In this document: positions 8,186 to 16,436 of the stretch, one piece after another
How positions within the stretch are numbered: position 1 is the stretch's first letter
Layout of the letters: each line of letters starts with the position of its first letter
Assembly (NCBI RefSeq): GCF_937967675.1
Contig: NZ_CALBSN010000117.1
Span: 1 to 43,438, forward strand
Direction of reading: 5' to 3'
Source: an uncultured Flavobacterium sp.
GTDB lineage: Bacteria > Bacteroidota > Bacteroidia > Flavobacteriales > Flavobacteriaceae
Length of the DNA stretch: 43,438 nt
Position numbers and translations under genes: made by a program
Notes under the pieces: model-generated
What the model was told of the DNA's origin: nothing
Database searches by the model: none
Seen by the model: only the letters and a program-made list of their open reading frames with translations

Positions 8186-8809
8186 ATGGAAAACGAAAAA
8201 TATCTAAATGACATAAGCGAAATCAAAAATTTGATGAACAAATCTTCACGTTTTATTTCCTTAAGTGGTTTATCTGGAATTTTAGCAGGCGTTTATGCTT
8301 TAGTTGGTGCATGGTTGGCTTACAAAACGATTTACTTTGATACTTCAACAATGGGAGCCTATAGCGATTTAGTAATTTCGGAAGATGCAGTGATTCGTTT
8401 GTTAGTAATTGCAACAGCTGTTTTAGTTTTATCTATAGTAACAGGAATCGGATTAAGCATTCGTAAAGCTAGAAAAAGTAACGAAAATGTTTGGAATACC
8501 GCCTCAAGAAGATTAGTTATCAACTTTATGATTCCATTAGCAACGGGTGGATTTTTCATTATCTTTTTAATCGAAAAAAACATGTTTGGTCTAATCGCTC
8601 CCCTAACCTTAATATTCTATGGATTAGCGTGTGTAAATGCTAGTAAATATACGATTGGCGATGTTCGTTATTTAGGAATTACGATGATTGCTTTAGGATT
8701 ATTATCGACTTGGTTCTTAGGATACGGATTGTTGTTCTGGGCATTAGGTTTTGGAGGTTGCCATATTTTATACGGAAGTTTAATGTACTTTAAATACGAG
8801 AGAAAGTAA
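8186..8809 (+). CDS. six-helix membrane protein, unknown function
   Basis: 207-aa protein with a short cytosolic N-terminus and about six hydrophobic helices (residues about 28-48, 72-92, 112-132, 134-152, 158-175, 180-200). No family recognised. It is followed after 38 bp by a winged-helix regulator on the same strand; such regulators often control their membrane-protein neighbour. Confidence 0.6.
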   Translation: MENEKYLNDISEIKNLMNKSSRFISLSGLSGILAGVYALVGAWLAYKTIYFDTSTMGAYSDLVISEDAVIRLLVIATAVLVLSIVTGIGLSIRKARKSNENVWNTASRRLVINFMIPLATGGFFIIFLIEKNMFGLIAPLTLIFYGLACVNASKYTIGDVRYLGITMIALGLLSTWFLGYGLLFWALGFGGCHILYGSLMYFKYERK

Positions 8810-8847
8810 TCAACTAACCTTTAAACTCTATACTTTTAAACTAAATC

Positions 8848-9144
8848 ATGCTCAACATCATCCAAAATATCAACAAAGCCTTTGATCACCGAATTCGTTT
8901 GGGGATTATGTCGATATTGATGGTCAATGAAAGTGCCGATTTTAATATGTTGAAAGAACTTTTGGGTGTAACCGATGGTAATTTAGCTTCACATACCAAA
9001 GCTTTAGAAGCTGAAAATTATATTCAAATTGAAAAACAATTTATTGGTAAAAAACCTAATACAAAATACAGTGCAACAAAAGAAGGTCGTGAGGCTTTTA
9101 CTGCTCATATTGAAGCCCTTGAAAAATTAATCAAGAAAAGTTAA
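8848..9144 (+). CDS. winged-helix DNA-binding protein (HTH_34 type)
   Basis: 98-aa protein that is almost entirely one winged helix: helices from residues 1-40, recognition region VTDGNLASHTKALE and wing KKPNTKYSATKEGREAF. This is the layout of PF13601-type one-domain regulators. No sensor domain is present. It lies between two copies of a palindromic sequence (8161-8184 and 9165-9189), so autoregulation of this membrane-protein/CreD cluster is likely. Confidence 0.85.
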   Translation: MLNIIQNINKAFDHRIRLGIMSILMVNESADFNMLKELLGVTDGNLASHTKALEAENYIQIEKQFIGKKPNTKYSATKEGREAFTAHIEALEKLIKKS

Positions 9145-9164
9145 CGCTATTTTTTTATTTATTC

Positions 9165-9189
9165 ACTTTGAAATTCAAAGTACTTTTAA
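9165..9189 (+). promoter_or_regulatory. operator-like palindrome upstream of the Coq4-like gene
   Basis: CTTTGAA-A-TTCAAAG (9166-9180) has perfect 7-bp arms, and its right arm is shared with the palindrome AAAGTACTTT. It matches the sequence at 8161-8184 with very few differences, and it lies right where a -7 box would be (TCACTTTG, 9163-9170). Confidence 0.5.
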
Positions 9190-9198
9190 TAACTAATT

Positions 9199-9654
9199 AT
9201 GAGAGATTTATTCATCGAAAAAATGTACGAAATCAGTAAGAAACCCTATCAAAGATTCTTTAAAAAAGGAAAAGCTTGGAATATCAATGTCAATCAGTTG
9301 ATACAACTTTCTAGTGATAGCTTGGGATTTCATTTGGGTTGCTTTTTATTGAAATACAACTTTGAAATCCAACCCAAATTAGAAGACCACGATATTATTC
9401 ACGTATTAACCAATACCGGAATTTCAGTTGTGGAAGAAATAGGCATGCAATATTATTTGTACGGAAACGGAAAACGAAGCTTTTATTTATTAATGGTAAT
9501 TATTTCAGGAACACTCTTCTATCCTACTCGATTATCGTATTTCAAACAACAATATTTAAGAGGAAAACAAGCACATGAATTCTACGGATTGGATTTTTTG
9601 AATATGCTTACAATTCCCATTACAAACATTCAACAAACTTTTAATATCAAATAA
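9199..9654 (+). CDS. Coq4-like protein
   Basis: 151-aa protein. It carries H64-D65-x-x-H68 followed eleven residues later by E80 (DHDIIHVLTNTG...VVEE), which is the HDxxH-x11-E zinc-ligand motif of the Coq4 family. Coq4 proteins take part in ubiquinone biosynthesis in other organisms. Flavobacteria make menaquinone, so the role here is open. One hydrophobic segment (about 96-113). It is the first gene of a run leading to CreD and is preceded by the operator-like palindrome. Confidence 0.7.
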   Translation: MRDLFIEKMYEISKKPYQRFFKKGKAWNINVNQLIQLSSDSLGFHLGCFLLKYNFEIQPKLEDHDIIHVLTNTGISVVEEIGMQYYLYGNGKRSFYLLMVIISGTLFYPTRLSYFKQQYLRGKQAHEFYGLDFLNMLTIPITNIQQTFNIK

Positions 9655-9655
9655 C

Positions 9656-9781
9656 ATGAACAAACTCATCAACATCAGCATGACCATCGGAATTTTATTC
9701 TTTATCGGAATGGAAATCATCAAAAACATCTCATCAAAAACAAAAACAAAACTCACAACCACATGGAAAAAGATTTTTTAA
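9656..9781 (+). CDS. possible 41-aa single-helix membrane peptide
   Basis: Short frame with ATG one base after the Coq4-like stop codon. It encodes one hydrophobic helix (ISMTIGILFFIGMEII) and a basic tail (KTKTKLTTTWKKIF). Its last 19 bases overlap the start of the next gene in another frame, as in translationally coupled operons. No relatives recognised. Confidence 0.4.
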   Translation: MNKLINISMTIGILFFIGMEIIKNISSKTKTKLTTTWKKIF

Positions 9782-10080
9782 AATTGCCGCTATCCACCCA
9801 AATGGCAATTGTATCGTTTGGAATTGGTTCTTTATTGTTTGTACTATACTTTCCATTCAAAGAATCAGACAATCTTATTAAAATTGGAATTATCTACGTA
9901 GTAATTGCATTAGTAGCAAATGGTCTAATGTTAATAAAATTAATTTATGATTGCTTTGTTCTACCTGTAGAAAGATTAAATATCATAAAGCAAATCTTGA
10001 TTTTATTAATAAATGTACCAATATCATTCTTCTATTTTATAGTAATACTATATACAGTTCTTTCAAATCAACCTTTTTAA
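9763..10080 (+). CDS. small membrane protein, unknown function
   Basis: 105-aa protein with three hydrophobic helices (about residues 13-31, 39-62, 76-98). It sits between the Coq4-like and creD genes on the same strand, 20 bp before creD, so an operon member. No family recognised. Confidence 0.55.
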   Translation: MEKDFLKLPLSTQMAIVSFGIGSLLFVLYFPFKESDNLIKIGIIYVVIALVANGLMLIKLIYDCFVLPVERLNIIKQILILLINVPISFFYFIVILYTVLSNQPF

Positions 10081-10100
10081 TCAACAATAAATCAAACATC

Positions 10101-11396
10101 ATGGAAACACAAATGCAACAAGAACCAAAAGTACCGTTCTTTCAAACCACAACCGCTAAAATGATCATGGTTGGGATTCTAACTTTAGTATTAATCATTC
10201 CACTAGCTTTAGTACAAGAATTAATTGTAGAGAGAAGCCAACGCCAAAAAGAAGTCATTACCGAAACCACTGCCAAATGGGGAAATTCGGTTTATTTTTA
10301 TGGTCCGATTTTAAAAGTGCCTTACAAAGACCCAATGTCGGGAGCCAACAATTACGCTTATTTCTTTCCAGAAACATTAAATAATAAAACCGAAGTTACG
10401 ATGGTAAAACCTTTGGAAAGAAGCATTTACAAATCGAATGTATTTACGACCAAAATGCAGTTTGATGGTAATTATACGAATCCAAATTTTGCTTCAAAAG
10501 GAATTCCTGCTGAAAACATTTATTGGAATCGCGCTAAAATTTTAATTCGAACTACCAATTTAAAAAGTCTGAAAGACGAAGTAAAAATGAAAATCGGGAA
10601 TCAGAGCTTAGCTTTTGAATCGGTTGCAAATATTTCGAATGATAGCATTGAAAGCCTAGAAACCAATTATTTTGATTACCAAAATTTACAAAACGAAGCT
10701 AAATTCAACTTTACCATTTCGTTCAACGGAAGTAAGCAAGTAAAAATGGTTCCGATTGGAAAAACTACAGATGCCAAAATGACTTCGAATTGGAATTCGC
10801 CAAACTTCAATGGCAACTTCTCTCCTATTTCTAGAGAAATTACAGATAACGGCTTTGAAGCGAATTGGAAAATATTACACTTCAATCGTCCGTTTGCTCA
10901 AAACTATTTTGAGGTGTTACCTGAATTAGGCAAATACGCTTTTGCAGTAGATTTTATTACGCCAGTTGACGAATATCAGCAAAGCGAACGCGCTTCTAAA
11001 TATGGATTTTTAGTAATTGGATTAACGTTTTTGATTTTCTTTTTGATTCAATCAATCAGCAAAATCAACATTCATATTTTTCAATATTCGATGATTGGAA
11101 TTGCTTTAATTATGTTTTATACTTTATTGATTTCGATTACTGAACATAGTTCGTTTTCATTTGCTTATTTAGTAGCGGGAGCTTCGGTTATCATTATGAT
11201 TTCGCTCTACTCGATTTCCATTTTAAAAGACAAAAAGTTTCCGATGTTCATTGGCGCTTCGTTAAGTGTATTATATACTTTTATTTATGTAATTATTCAA
11301 TTAGAAGATTATGCGCTTTTGGTAGGAAGTATAGGATTGTTCTTCATACTTGCAGCCGTGATGTATTTCTCAAGAAAGATTGAATGGAATAAATAA
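10101..11396 (+). CDS. creD: CreD family inner-membrane protein
   Basis: 431-aa CreD-type protein: an N-terminal helix (about 19-40) followed by the conserved QELIVERSQRQKEV segment, a long periplasmic domain (about 45-300), and five or six C-terminal helices (about 305-425) including the PVDEYQ...RASKYG junction typical of the family. CreD is linked to envelope integrity and beta-lactam response in enterobacteria; its exact activity is unknown. The start METQMQQE (10101) is chosen over an upstream frame extension that runs through the previous gene. In Bacteroidota it is commonly associated with HTH_34 regulators, as here. Confidence 0.88.
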   Translation: METQMQQEPKVPFFQTTTAKMIMVGILTLVLIIPLALVQELIVERSQRQKEVITETTAKWGNSVYFYGPILKVPYKDPMSGANNYAYFFPETLNNKTEVTMVKPLERSIYKSNVFTTKMQFDGNYTNPNFASKGIPAENIYWNRAKILIRTTNLKSLKDEVKMKIGNQSLAFESVANISNDSIESLETNYFDYQNLQNEAKFNFTISFNGSKQVKMVPIGKTTDAKMTSNWNSPNFNGNFSPISREITDNGFEANWKILHFNRPFAQNYFEVLPELGKYAFAVDFITPVDEYQQSERASKYGFLVIGLTFLIFFLIQSISKINIHIFQYSMIGIALIMFYTLLISITEHSSFSFAYLVAGASVIIMISLYSISILKDKKFPMFIGASLSVLYTFIYVIIQLEDYALLVGSIGLFFILAAVMYFSRKIEWNK

Positions 11397-11400
11397 ACAA

Positions 11401-11436
11401 AAAACCTCCGATTGAAGATTTTCAATCGGAGGTTTT
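11401..11436. terminator. bidirectional terminator after creD
   Basis: 14-bp perfect stem AACCTCCGATTGAA (11403-11416) / TTCAATCGGAGGTT (11421-11434), 4-nt loop, A and T runs on the outside. It serves creD and the convergent permease. Confidence 0.9.
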
Positions 11437-11453
11437 ACTTATAGTATTAAATA

Positions 11454-12890
11454 TTAATGTCCGCCTGAGATTTTACTTTCAAAACTAATCTCTTGAGCTT
11501 TTAATATTCCTTTTACTTTCCAAGCATAAAAAGCCAAATAAGCAAAACAAAGTACTCCAATAATATAACTCGAATGTATGGTAGTTTCGTCAGCAACTAC
11601 TCCTTGTAACCAACTTACAATACCGCCACCCATAATCATCATAATTAAAAAACTACTTCCCTGACTTGTATTCTTTCCTAATCCACTAACTGCTAAAGTA
11701 AAAATACATGGCCATAAAGTACTACAGAATAAACCTACTGAAGTAAAAGCATATACACTAGTCATTCCAGTTGTAGCCATTCCAATTAATAAAGCAAGTA
11801 TTCCCAAACCTGAGAAAATTAACAGCATTCTCGCTGGATTTCCTTTACTTGCCATATCAGCACCTATAAGCACTAAAATGATTAATGCATAAACATAAAA
11901 AGGAGTTAAATCATGTTTTGCAATGGCATTTACCAATAAAAATACTCCAAATGCTAAATAAGGTGCTATAAAACGTAATATCTTCTGTAAATCCATTTTA
12001 TCGGTAAAGGCTTCTACAGCTCCTGTCCATCTTCCAATCATCAAACTTGCCCAATATAATGAAATGTAAGGCGCAATATCTTTAGTTAAAAAACCCAAAT
12101 CTTTTTCCATGTATGCTGGCAAATTACTTGCTGTAGATACTTCAACTCCTACATAAACAAATATGGCAATCATCCCTAAAATTAATTGTGGATATTTTAA
12201 AGCGTGGCCTCTATCATTGGAAATAGAATCATCAGATTCAACAACAGCTTCAGGTTTATCAGGTAAGGAAGAGAATTTCAGAAAAACTGCAACTAATAAA
12301 AAAGCAGCACCTAATATTAAATACGGAATTTTTACACTCTCAATATCTAATGTTGTATTGCTCGAAGTAGCGGAACCAAAAATCGCAAAACTTACAATTA
12401 ACGGACCAATAGTAGTTCCTAAATTATTAATTCCTCCTGCTAATGTTAATCGTTGAGAACCAGTTGAAATTGGTCCTAAAGCAATGGCTAATGGATTTGC
12501 AACTGTTTGTTGAAGTGAAAACCCTAAACCAACTATAAATAAACCAGTTAACATTAATTCAAACGAACCCGAATTCGCTGCTGGATAAAACAATAAAGTT
12601 CCTAAAGCCGAAATTATTAACCCCAAAGCTAAAGAATTTTTATAGCCAATTCTATTGATTAAATCGCCTTTAGTTGCATAGGAAATAATCATGTAAATAA
12701 TAGAACCTACGGTATAAGCTACATAAAAGGCAACCGAAACTAATTGACTTTGCCCTTGTGTTAAATCGAAAGCTTCTTTGAAAACAGGAATTAAAATATC
12801 GTTACTCGCAGCTACAAATCCCCAAAAAAAGAAGACTGTTACTAAAGGAATGAATTGTGCCCAATTCGTTTTAACTTGATTGACTTGCAT
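11454..12890 (-). CDS. FHS-family sugar permease (FucP-like MFS)
   Basis: 478-aa, twelve-helix major facilitator. The N-terminal FFFWGFVAASNDILIPVFK is the hallmark of the fucose/glucose-galactose:H+ symporter (FHS) family, and GFSLQQTVANPLA in helix 4/5 is also typical. It imports a sugar with protons across the inner membrane; which sugar cannot be told. It stands alone, with no sugar kinase or isomerase next to it. A LacI-type palindrome lies about 110 bp upstream. Confidence 0.88.
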   Translation of the reverse strand: MQVNQVKTNWAQFIPLVTVFFFWGFVAASNDILIPVFKEAFDLTQGQSQLVSVAFYVAYTVGSIIYMIISYATKGDLINRIGYKNSLALGLIISALGTLLFYPAANSGSFELMLTGLFIVGLGFSLQQTVANPLAIALGPISTGSQRLTLAGGINNLGTTIGPLIVSFAIFGSATSSNTTLDIESVKIPYLILGAAFLLVAVFLKFSSLPDKPEAVVESDDSISNDRGHALKYPQLILGMIAIFVYVGVEVSTASNLPAYMEKDLGFLTKDIAPYISLYWASLMIGRWTGAVEAFTDKMDLQKILRFIAPYLAFGVFLLVNAIAKHDLTPFYVYALIILVLIGADMASKGNPARMLLIFSGLGILALLIGMATTGMTSVYAFTSVGLFCSTLWPCIFTLAVSGLGKNTSQGSSFLIMMIMGGGIVSWLQGVVADETTIHSSYIIGVLCFAYLAFYAWKVKGILKAQEISFESKISGGH

Positions 12891-12998
12891 AGTTTAGTTT
12901 GGTATTGGTTGTTGATTAAAGTTTGAAAAATCTTATAATATTTGTTAAATATACATTTATTCAACTTTAATTTAAAAACATCTGAATCTTTTTTTTCT

Positions 12999-13014
12999 AC
13001 GAAATCGTTTTCGT
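12999..13014. promoter_or_regulatory. LacI-type operator candidate
   Basis: ACGAAATCGTTTTCGT is a near-palindrome around a central CG, the usual form of LacI/GalR-family operators (GAAAnCGnTTTC). It sits upstream of the sugar permease. No lacI-type gene is in the window. Confidence 0.35.
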
Positions 13015-13025
13015 GTTAACTAATA

Positions 13026-13052
13026 AAAAAACCCGATGTAAAATCGGGCTTG
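13026..13052 (-). terminator. terminator of the dehydrogenase gene
   Basis: Read on the minus strand: AAGCCCGAT, 5-nt loop, ATCGGG, then a run of seven T. Classic intrinsic terminator. Confidence 0.85.
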
Positions 13053-13055
13053 AAA

Positions 13056-14279
13056 TTATTTGGTAACTAAAACGTCTTGTTTTTCGTCAACGTAATCTTG
13101 TAAATATTTAAAACGTTCTGTTAGTTGACCGTTTTCGGTGATTTTTGCTCTTTGCAGAATTCCGTCTTTATCACCATTGAAGAAAGCTGGAATTACGTGT
13201 TTCATGAACATTTCTCCAAAACCTTCACTAGCGTCTTTAGGTAATTCACAAGGCAAATTATCAACCGACATGACCATAATTGAAGCTGGATGTGTATAAG
13301 GAACTTCTTTGTGCTCGCTTGGCAAGTATCCAAAGAAAGGCTCTGCAATTGTTGATGCTTTAATAGTACAAGCTACTGGACCATCAACATCACACGATAT
13401 ATCCGCAACCACTTGAATTTTATTATCCGCAGCACGAAGCATTTCTCCAGTTAAGATATCTGGCGAACCATTACCGTGAAAATGTCCAGCGATGAACATA
13501 TCGGCTACTTTTGTAAAGCGCTCAAAATCTGAAACGTAATCTTGTGGGTTTTTATAGAAATCATTATTGTCTAAGACCTGACCATCTTTACGTTTGTTAT
13601 AATCCAATACGTCGATTTGAGTATAAACAGGCTCAGTATATTTTTTGTTTAAGAAATCTTCAACGTTAACTTGCTTGATTTTAATTCCGTCTAAAATCTC
13701 TTTTGCTCCCATTCCTACTTTACCATGTCCGGTAAGCACAATTTTAATATTTGGAAGTGTTTGTCGTTTTAAACGCGCAATTAAATCTTCTTTACCGCTC
13801 AACGTTTCCGCTTTTGGTAAAGTAAATAAATCATATTTGATTCCAAATCCTCTGAAACCGTTATAAGCGCCAACTAAACCAGCATAACGACCAAAACCAA
13901 TTAATCGGTGATTAGTAGCATCTACAATTGTTTCATGATCGTATAATTCGATATTTTTAGCTAAAATTGCTTGTAATAATTTACGATTATAAGGTTGTTT
14001 TTTAATTGTATGCGAAAAGAAAAAGTATTTTTTATTTGGAATTAAAGCATCAATTGGCACTTCTTTCACACCAAAAAGCACATCACAATCGGTCATGTCA
14101 GTAGTGACATTTAGTCCTAAATTGCGATAATGGTCATCCGAAAAAATTCGAATATCCGAACTTTCAACTTTTATTTCCGCTTCTGGATGTTCTGATTGCA
14201 AGCGAATTAACTCTTCTGGAGTGAATACTACTCTTCTATCCGGTGGGTTCTTTCTTTCTTTGAAAATTCCAAACTTCAT
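13056..14279 (-). CDS. alanine/saccharopine dehydrogenase-like oxidoreductase
   Basis: 407-aa cytosolic enzyme. The first about 130 residues have the AlaDH/PNT N-terminal domain (MKFGIFKERKNPPDRRVVFTP, the basic substrate-binding segment). Around residues 180-205 the Rossmann motif IVLTGHGKVGMGAKEIL (GxGxxG-like) indicates NAD(P) binding. Overall it resembles lysine-forming saccharopine dehydrogenases and the alanine dehydrogenase-like enzymes of Bacteroidota; the substrate is uncertain. The start MKFGIFK (14279) is preferred over a TTG nine bases upstream. Confidence 0.82.
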   Translation of the reverse strand: MKFGIFKERKNPPDRRVVFTPEELIRLQSEHPEAEIKVESSDIRIFSDDHYRNLGLNVTTDMTDCDVLFGVKEVPIDALIPNKKYFFFSHTIKKQPYNRKLLQAILAKNIELYDHETIVDATNHRLIGFGRYAGLVGAYNGFRGFGIKYDLFTLPKAETLSGKEDLIARLKRQTLPNIKIVLTGHGKVGMGAKEILDGIKIKQVNVEDFLNKKYTEPVYTQIDVLDYNKRKDGQVLDNNDFYKNPQDYVSDFERFTKVADMFIAGHFHGNGSPDILTGEMLRAADNKIQVVADISCDVDGPVACTIKASTIAEPFFGYLPSEHKEVPYTHPASIMVMSVDNLPCELPKDASEGFGEMFMKHVIPAFFNGDKDGILQRAKITENGQLTERFKYLQDYVDEKQDVLVTK

Positions 14280-14318
14280 AGCAAACAATATATTTAACTG
14301 AATATTGATTTAATGTTA

Positions 14319-14350
14319 CAAATATAACTTTAAAGAAGCGACTATGCAAA
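14319..14350 (-). promoter_or_regulatory. promoter of the dehydrogenase gene
   Basis: On the minus strand TTTG (14350-14347), 20 nt, TATATTTG (14326-14319): both Bacteroidota boxes at ideal spacing, 40 nt before the start. Confidence 0.6.
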
Positions 14351-14375
14351 GTTTTTTTAATTGAAAAAAAGAATG

Positions 14376-14383
14376 TAATTTTG
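14376..14383 (+). promoter_or_regulatory. -7 promoter box of ssrA
   Basis: TAATTTTG fits TAnnTTTG. Transcription would begin near 14390, giving a 5' leader of about 60 nt that RNase P would remove. Confidence 0.45.
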
Positions 14384-14448
14384 GCTCACTTTTTGAGACT
14401 GAAATAAAAGTCTGCACACTGAAAACTGCGACTGAACACTCAAAAATT

Positions 14449-14843
14449 GGGGTCGACTGGTTTTGACAGCGAGTGGAATTGATTAGTAAGCACGTCGAGC
14501 ATTGTATGTTTAGCTCGTAAATCCAAATGTACAAACCTATAAACGGCGAAAATAATTACGCTTTAGCTGCTTAATCTGAATTATAGTAAGATTTGCCTAG
14601 TTCCTACCAGGTAGGAAAGCTAGATTCTCCTCAAAAGCCTTGGTTTATGGCGGTTGGTATAGGGGAACCGTAAAAGTAGACCTAGGAATGGTAATGCTTT
14701 AAATCCGTTCTGACACTGACAGAGCTAAGCAAAGAGTGGCGGTTTCTAGCCTTGCTCTTTGTCGAAAATCCAAGATGAAACTAAGCGTGTAGAAAGCTAT
14801 TTGATTGCTTGTTTGGACCCGAGTTCGATTCTCGGCGACTCCA
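14449..14843 (+). ncRNA. ssrA: transfer-messenger RNA (tmRNA)
   Basis: The 5' end GGGGTCGACTGG and the 3' end CGACTCC-A pair into a seven-bp tRNA-like acceptor stem, and GTTCGATTC near the 3' end is the T-loop. The messenger part is visible at 14545-14574: codons for the tag GENNYALAA followed by TAA. tmRNA and SmpB rescue ribosomes stalled on broken messages. The CCA end is not fully encoded (CTA follows the discriminator A, perhaps because of element integration). The 3' end is the likely integration site of the element that begins here. Confidence 0.95.
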
Positions 14844-14846
14844 CTA
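14820..14846 (+). other. candidate attL core in the ssrA 3' end
   Basis: The T-arm and acceptor part of ssrA, the part that integrases using tmRNA genes normally recreate on integration. Assigned from position only; the partner attR is not in the window. Confidence 0.45.
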
Positions 14847-14866
14847 AAACAAATTCAAAACAGACT

Positions 14867-14900
14867 AAAAGCCTGTAAATCGTATGATTTACAGGCTTTT
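14867..14900 (+). terminator. terminator after ssrA
   Basis: 15-bp perfect stem (14867-14881 / 14886-14900, core GCCTGTAAATC) with loop GTAT, A-run before and T-run after. Confidence 0.88.
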
Positions 14901-14941
14901 TCGTTTTGACTACTATTCAAATTTTCTATTAAATCTCAAAC

Positions 14942-15011
14942 CATTGGTGGTAAAATCGGTTACCCGAAAAAAAGTAAAATTAGGGTAACCGAATTTCTCG
15001 CAAAACCAATG
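14942..15011. repeat. nested inverted repeats upstream of the integrase gene
   Basis: Inner pair TCGGTTACCC (14956-14965) / GGGTAACCGA (14983-14992), perfect 10 bp with 17 bp between. Outer pair CATTGGT (14942-14948) / ACCAATG (15005-15011). It lies between ssrA and int, where integrase arm sites or an int operator are expected. Confidence 0.7.
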
Positions 15012-15092
15012 ATAGCAAGCAGTTCAAAAGATGAACATCTTGACAAATGAGGATTAAATAATTATTTTGAATAACATTAAAGTCACCACAAA

Positions 15093-16328
15093 ATGAAACA
15101 CAAAATGTCAATACTTTTCTACGTGAAAAGTTCTAAAGCATCAAAAAATGGTTTACTTCCCATTTATCAAAGAATAACAATTAACGGCACTCGTATTGAA
15201 TTAAGTACCTCAAAGTTTGTAGAAAAATCCAAATGGAATACTGCGGCAGGTAAAATAAAAGGAAATTCAGAAGAAGCCAGACTAATTAATAGTTACCTTG
15301 ATATTTTAAATGCAAAAGCATATGAAACTGAGAAATGGATGGTAAACAATAACCAGGAAATTAATGCTCAAACCTTCAAAAATAAATTCTTAGGAGTTGA
15401 GGAAAGACAGCGTAAACTAATCGTTATTTTTGAAGACCATAACAAACGAATGAAAGAACTAGTTGGAAAAGAATTCTCAATTAACACTTATAAGAAGTAT
15501 GAAACAGCATTAAATCACACCAAAGAGTTTTTAAAATATCAATATAAACTTAATGATATTTCAATAAAACAAGTAGATATTGCTTTCATCAACGATTTTG
15601 ATTTCTACTTGAGAAACACTAAAAACTGCAATAACAATTCAACCATAAAATACATTAGAAACTTTGGCAAAATAGTTAAGCAGTGTTATGTAAATGGTTG
15701 GATTGAAAAAGACCCTTTCTTAAATTATAAAGGTAAAGTAAAAGAAATTGAAAGAACTTATTTATCAGAAGATGAAATTGAATCTTTGCTTAATAAAGAA
15801 TTTAAAATAAAACGATTAGAGTTAGTTCGCGATATGTTTATCTTCTCATGTTTCACTGGTCTTGCGTATATTGATGTCTTCAATTTAACAAAATCTAATG
15901 TTGTAATTGGTATAGATGGCGAAAAATGGATTTCAACTCACAGACAAAAGACAGAAACAGCTTCAAAAATTCCAATCCTTCCTGTTACACAAATGATTAT
16001 TGATAAATACGAAAATCATCCACTATGTATTAACGAAAATCGACTTATACCTATTTTATCAAATCAAAAAATGAATGCATATCTCAAAGAACTGGCAGAT
16101 ATTTGTGAAATTGATAAAGAGCTAACTTTTCATATTGCCAGACATACATTCGCTACTACGGTAACACTTACTAATGGAGTTCCAATAGAAAGTGTGAGCA
16201 AAATGCTAGGTCACAAAAACTTAAGAACAACTCAACATTACGCTAAAGTTTTAGACAGAAAAGTAAGTGAAGACATGAAAATTTTAAAAGAGAAATTTTC
16301 GAACAAATTAAAATTAAAAAGCTCTTAA
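15093..16328 (+). CDS. int: tyrosine recombinase (CTnDOT-type integrase)
   Basis: 411-aa site-specific integrase. N-terminal arm-binding domain about residues 1-95, SAM-like core-binding domain about 105-205, catalytic domain 215-400. Visible catalytic residues are H347 and R350 (HIARHTF), H374 (LGHKN) and Y383 (TQHYAKV). At the first-arginine position the chain reads CFTGLAYIDV, with A258 in place of Arg. IntDOT of CTnDOT likewise lacks this Arg (Ser259) and still works. Being next to the ssrA 3' end, it most likely integrates the element there. Confidence 0.92.
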   Translation: MKHKMSILFYVKSSKASKNGLLPIYQRITINGTRIELSTSKFVEKSKWNTAAGKIKGNSEEARLINSYLDILNAKAYETEKWMVNNNQEINAQTFKNKFLGVEERQRKLIVIFEDHNKRMKELVGKEFSINTYKKYETALNHTKEFLKYQYKLNDISIKQVDIAFINDFDFYLRNTKNCNNNSTIKYIRNFGKIVKQCYVNGWIEKDPFLNYKGKVKEIERTYLSEDEIESLLNKEFKIKRLELVRDMFIFSCFTGLAYIDVFNLTKSNVVIGIDGEKWISTHRQKTETASKIPILPVTQMIIDKYENHPLCINENRLIPILSNQKMNAYLKELADICEIDKELTFHIARHTFATTVTLTNGVPIESVSKMLGHKNLRTTQHYAKVLDRKVSEDMKILKEKFSNKLKLKSS

Positions 16329-16350
16329 TTCATTCAATAACATTCTAATA

Positions 16351-16386
16351 AGTTTAGTATTCAATTCAAGAATTGAACACTAAACT
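16351..16386. promoter_or_regulatory. 17-bp inverted repeat with AATTCNNGAATT core
   Basis: Arms 16351-16367 and 16370-16386 pair with one mismatch around AA. The centre AATTCAAGAATT (16363-16374) is the palindrome also found upstream of rteC and of the lipoprotein gene. It ends 1 bp before the -33 element of the PAS-AraC promoter. It could alternatively form the int terminator hairpin, but no T-run follows. Confidence 0.6.
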
Positions 16387-16387
16387 A

Positions 16388-16419
16388 TTTGATTCCTTTT
16401 AAAAGCTTATATAGTTTTG
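16388..16419 (+). promoter_or_regulatory. promoter of the PAS-AraC gene
   Basis: TTTG (16388-16391), 20 nt, TAGTTTTG (16412-16419), then ATG at 16437. The same -7 sequence and the same spacing occur at the lipoprotein promoter (41419-41450). Confidence 0.6.
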
Positions 16420-16436
16420 TTACAGAAAAATAAATC

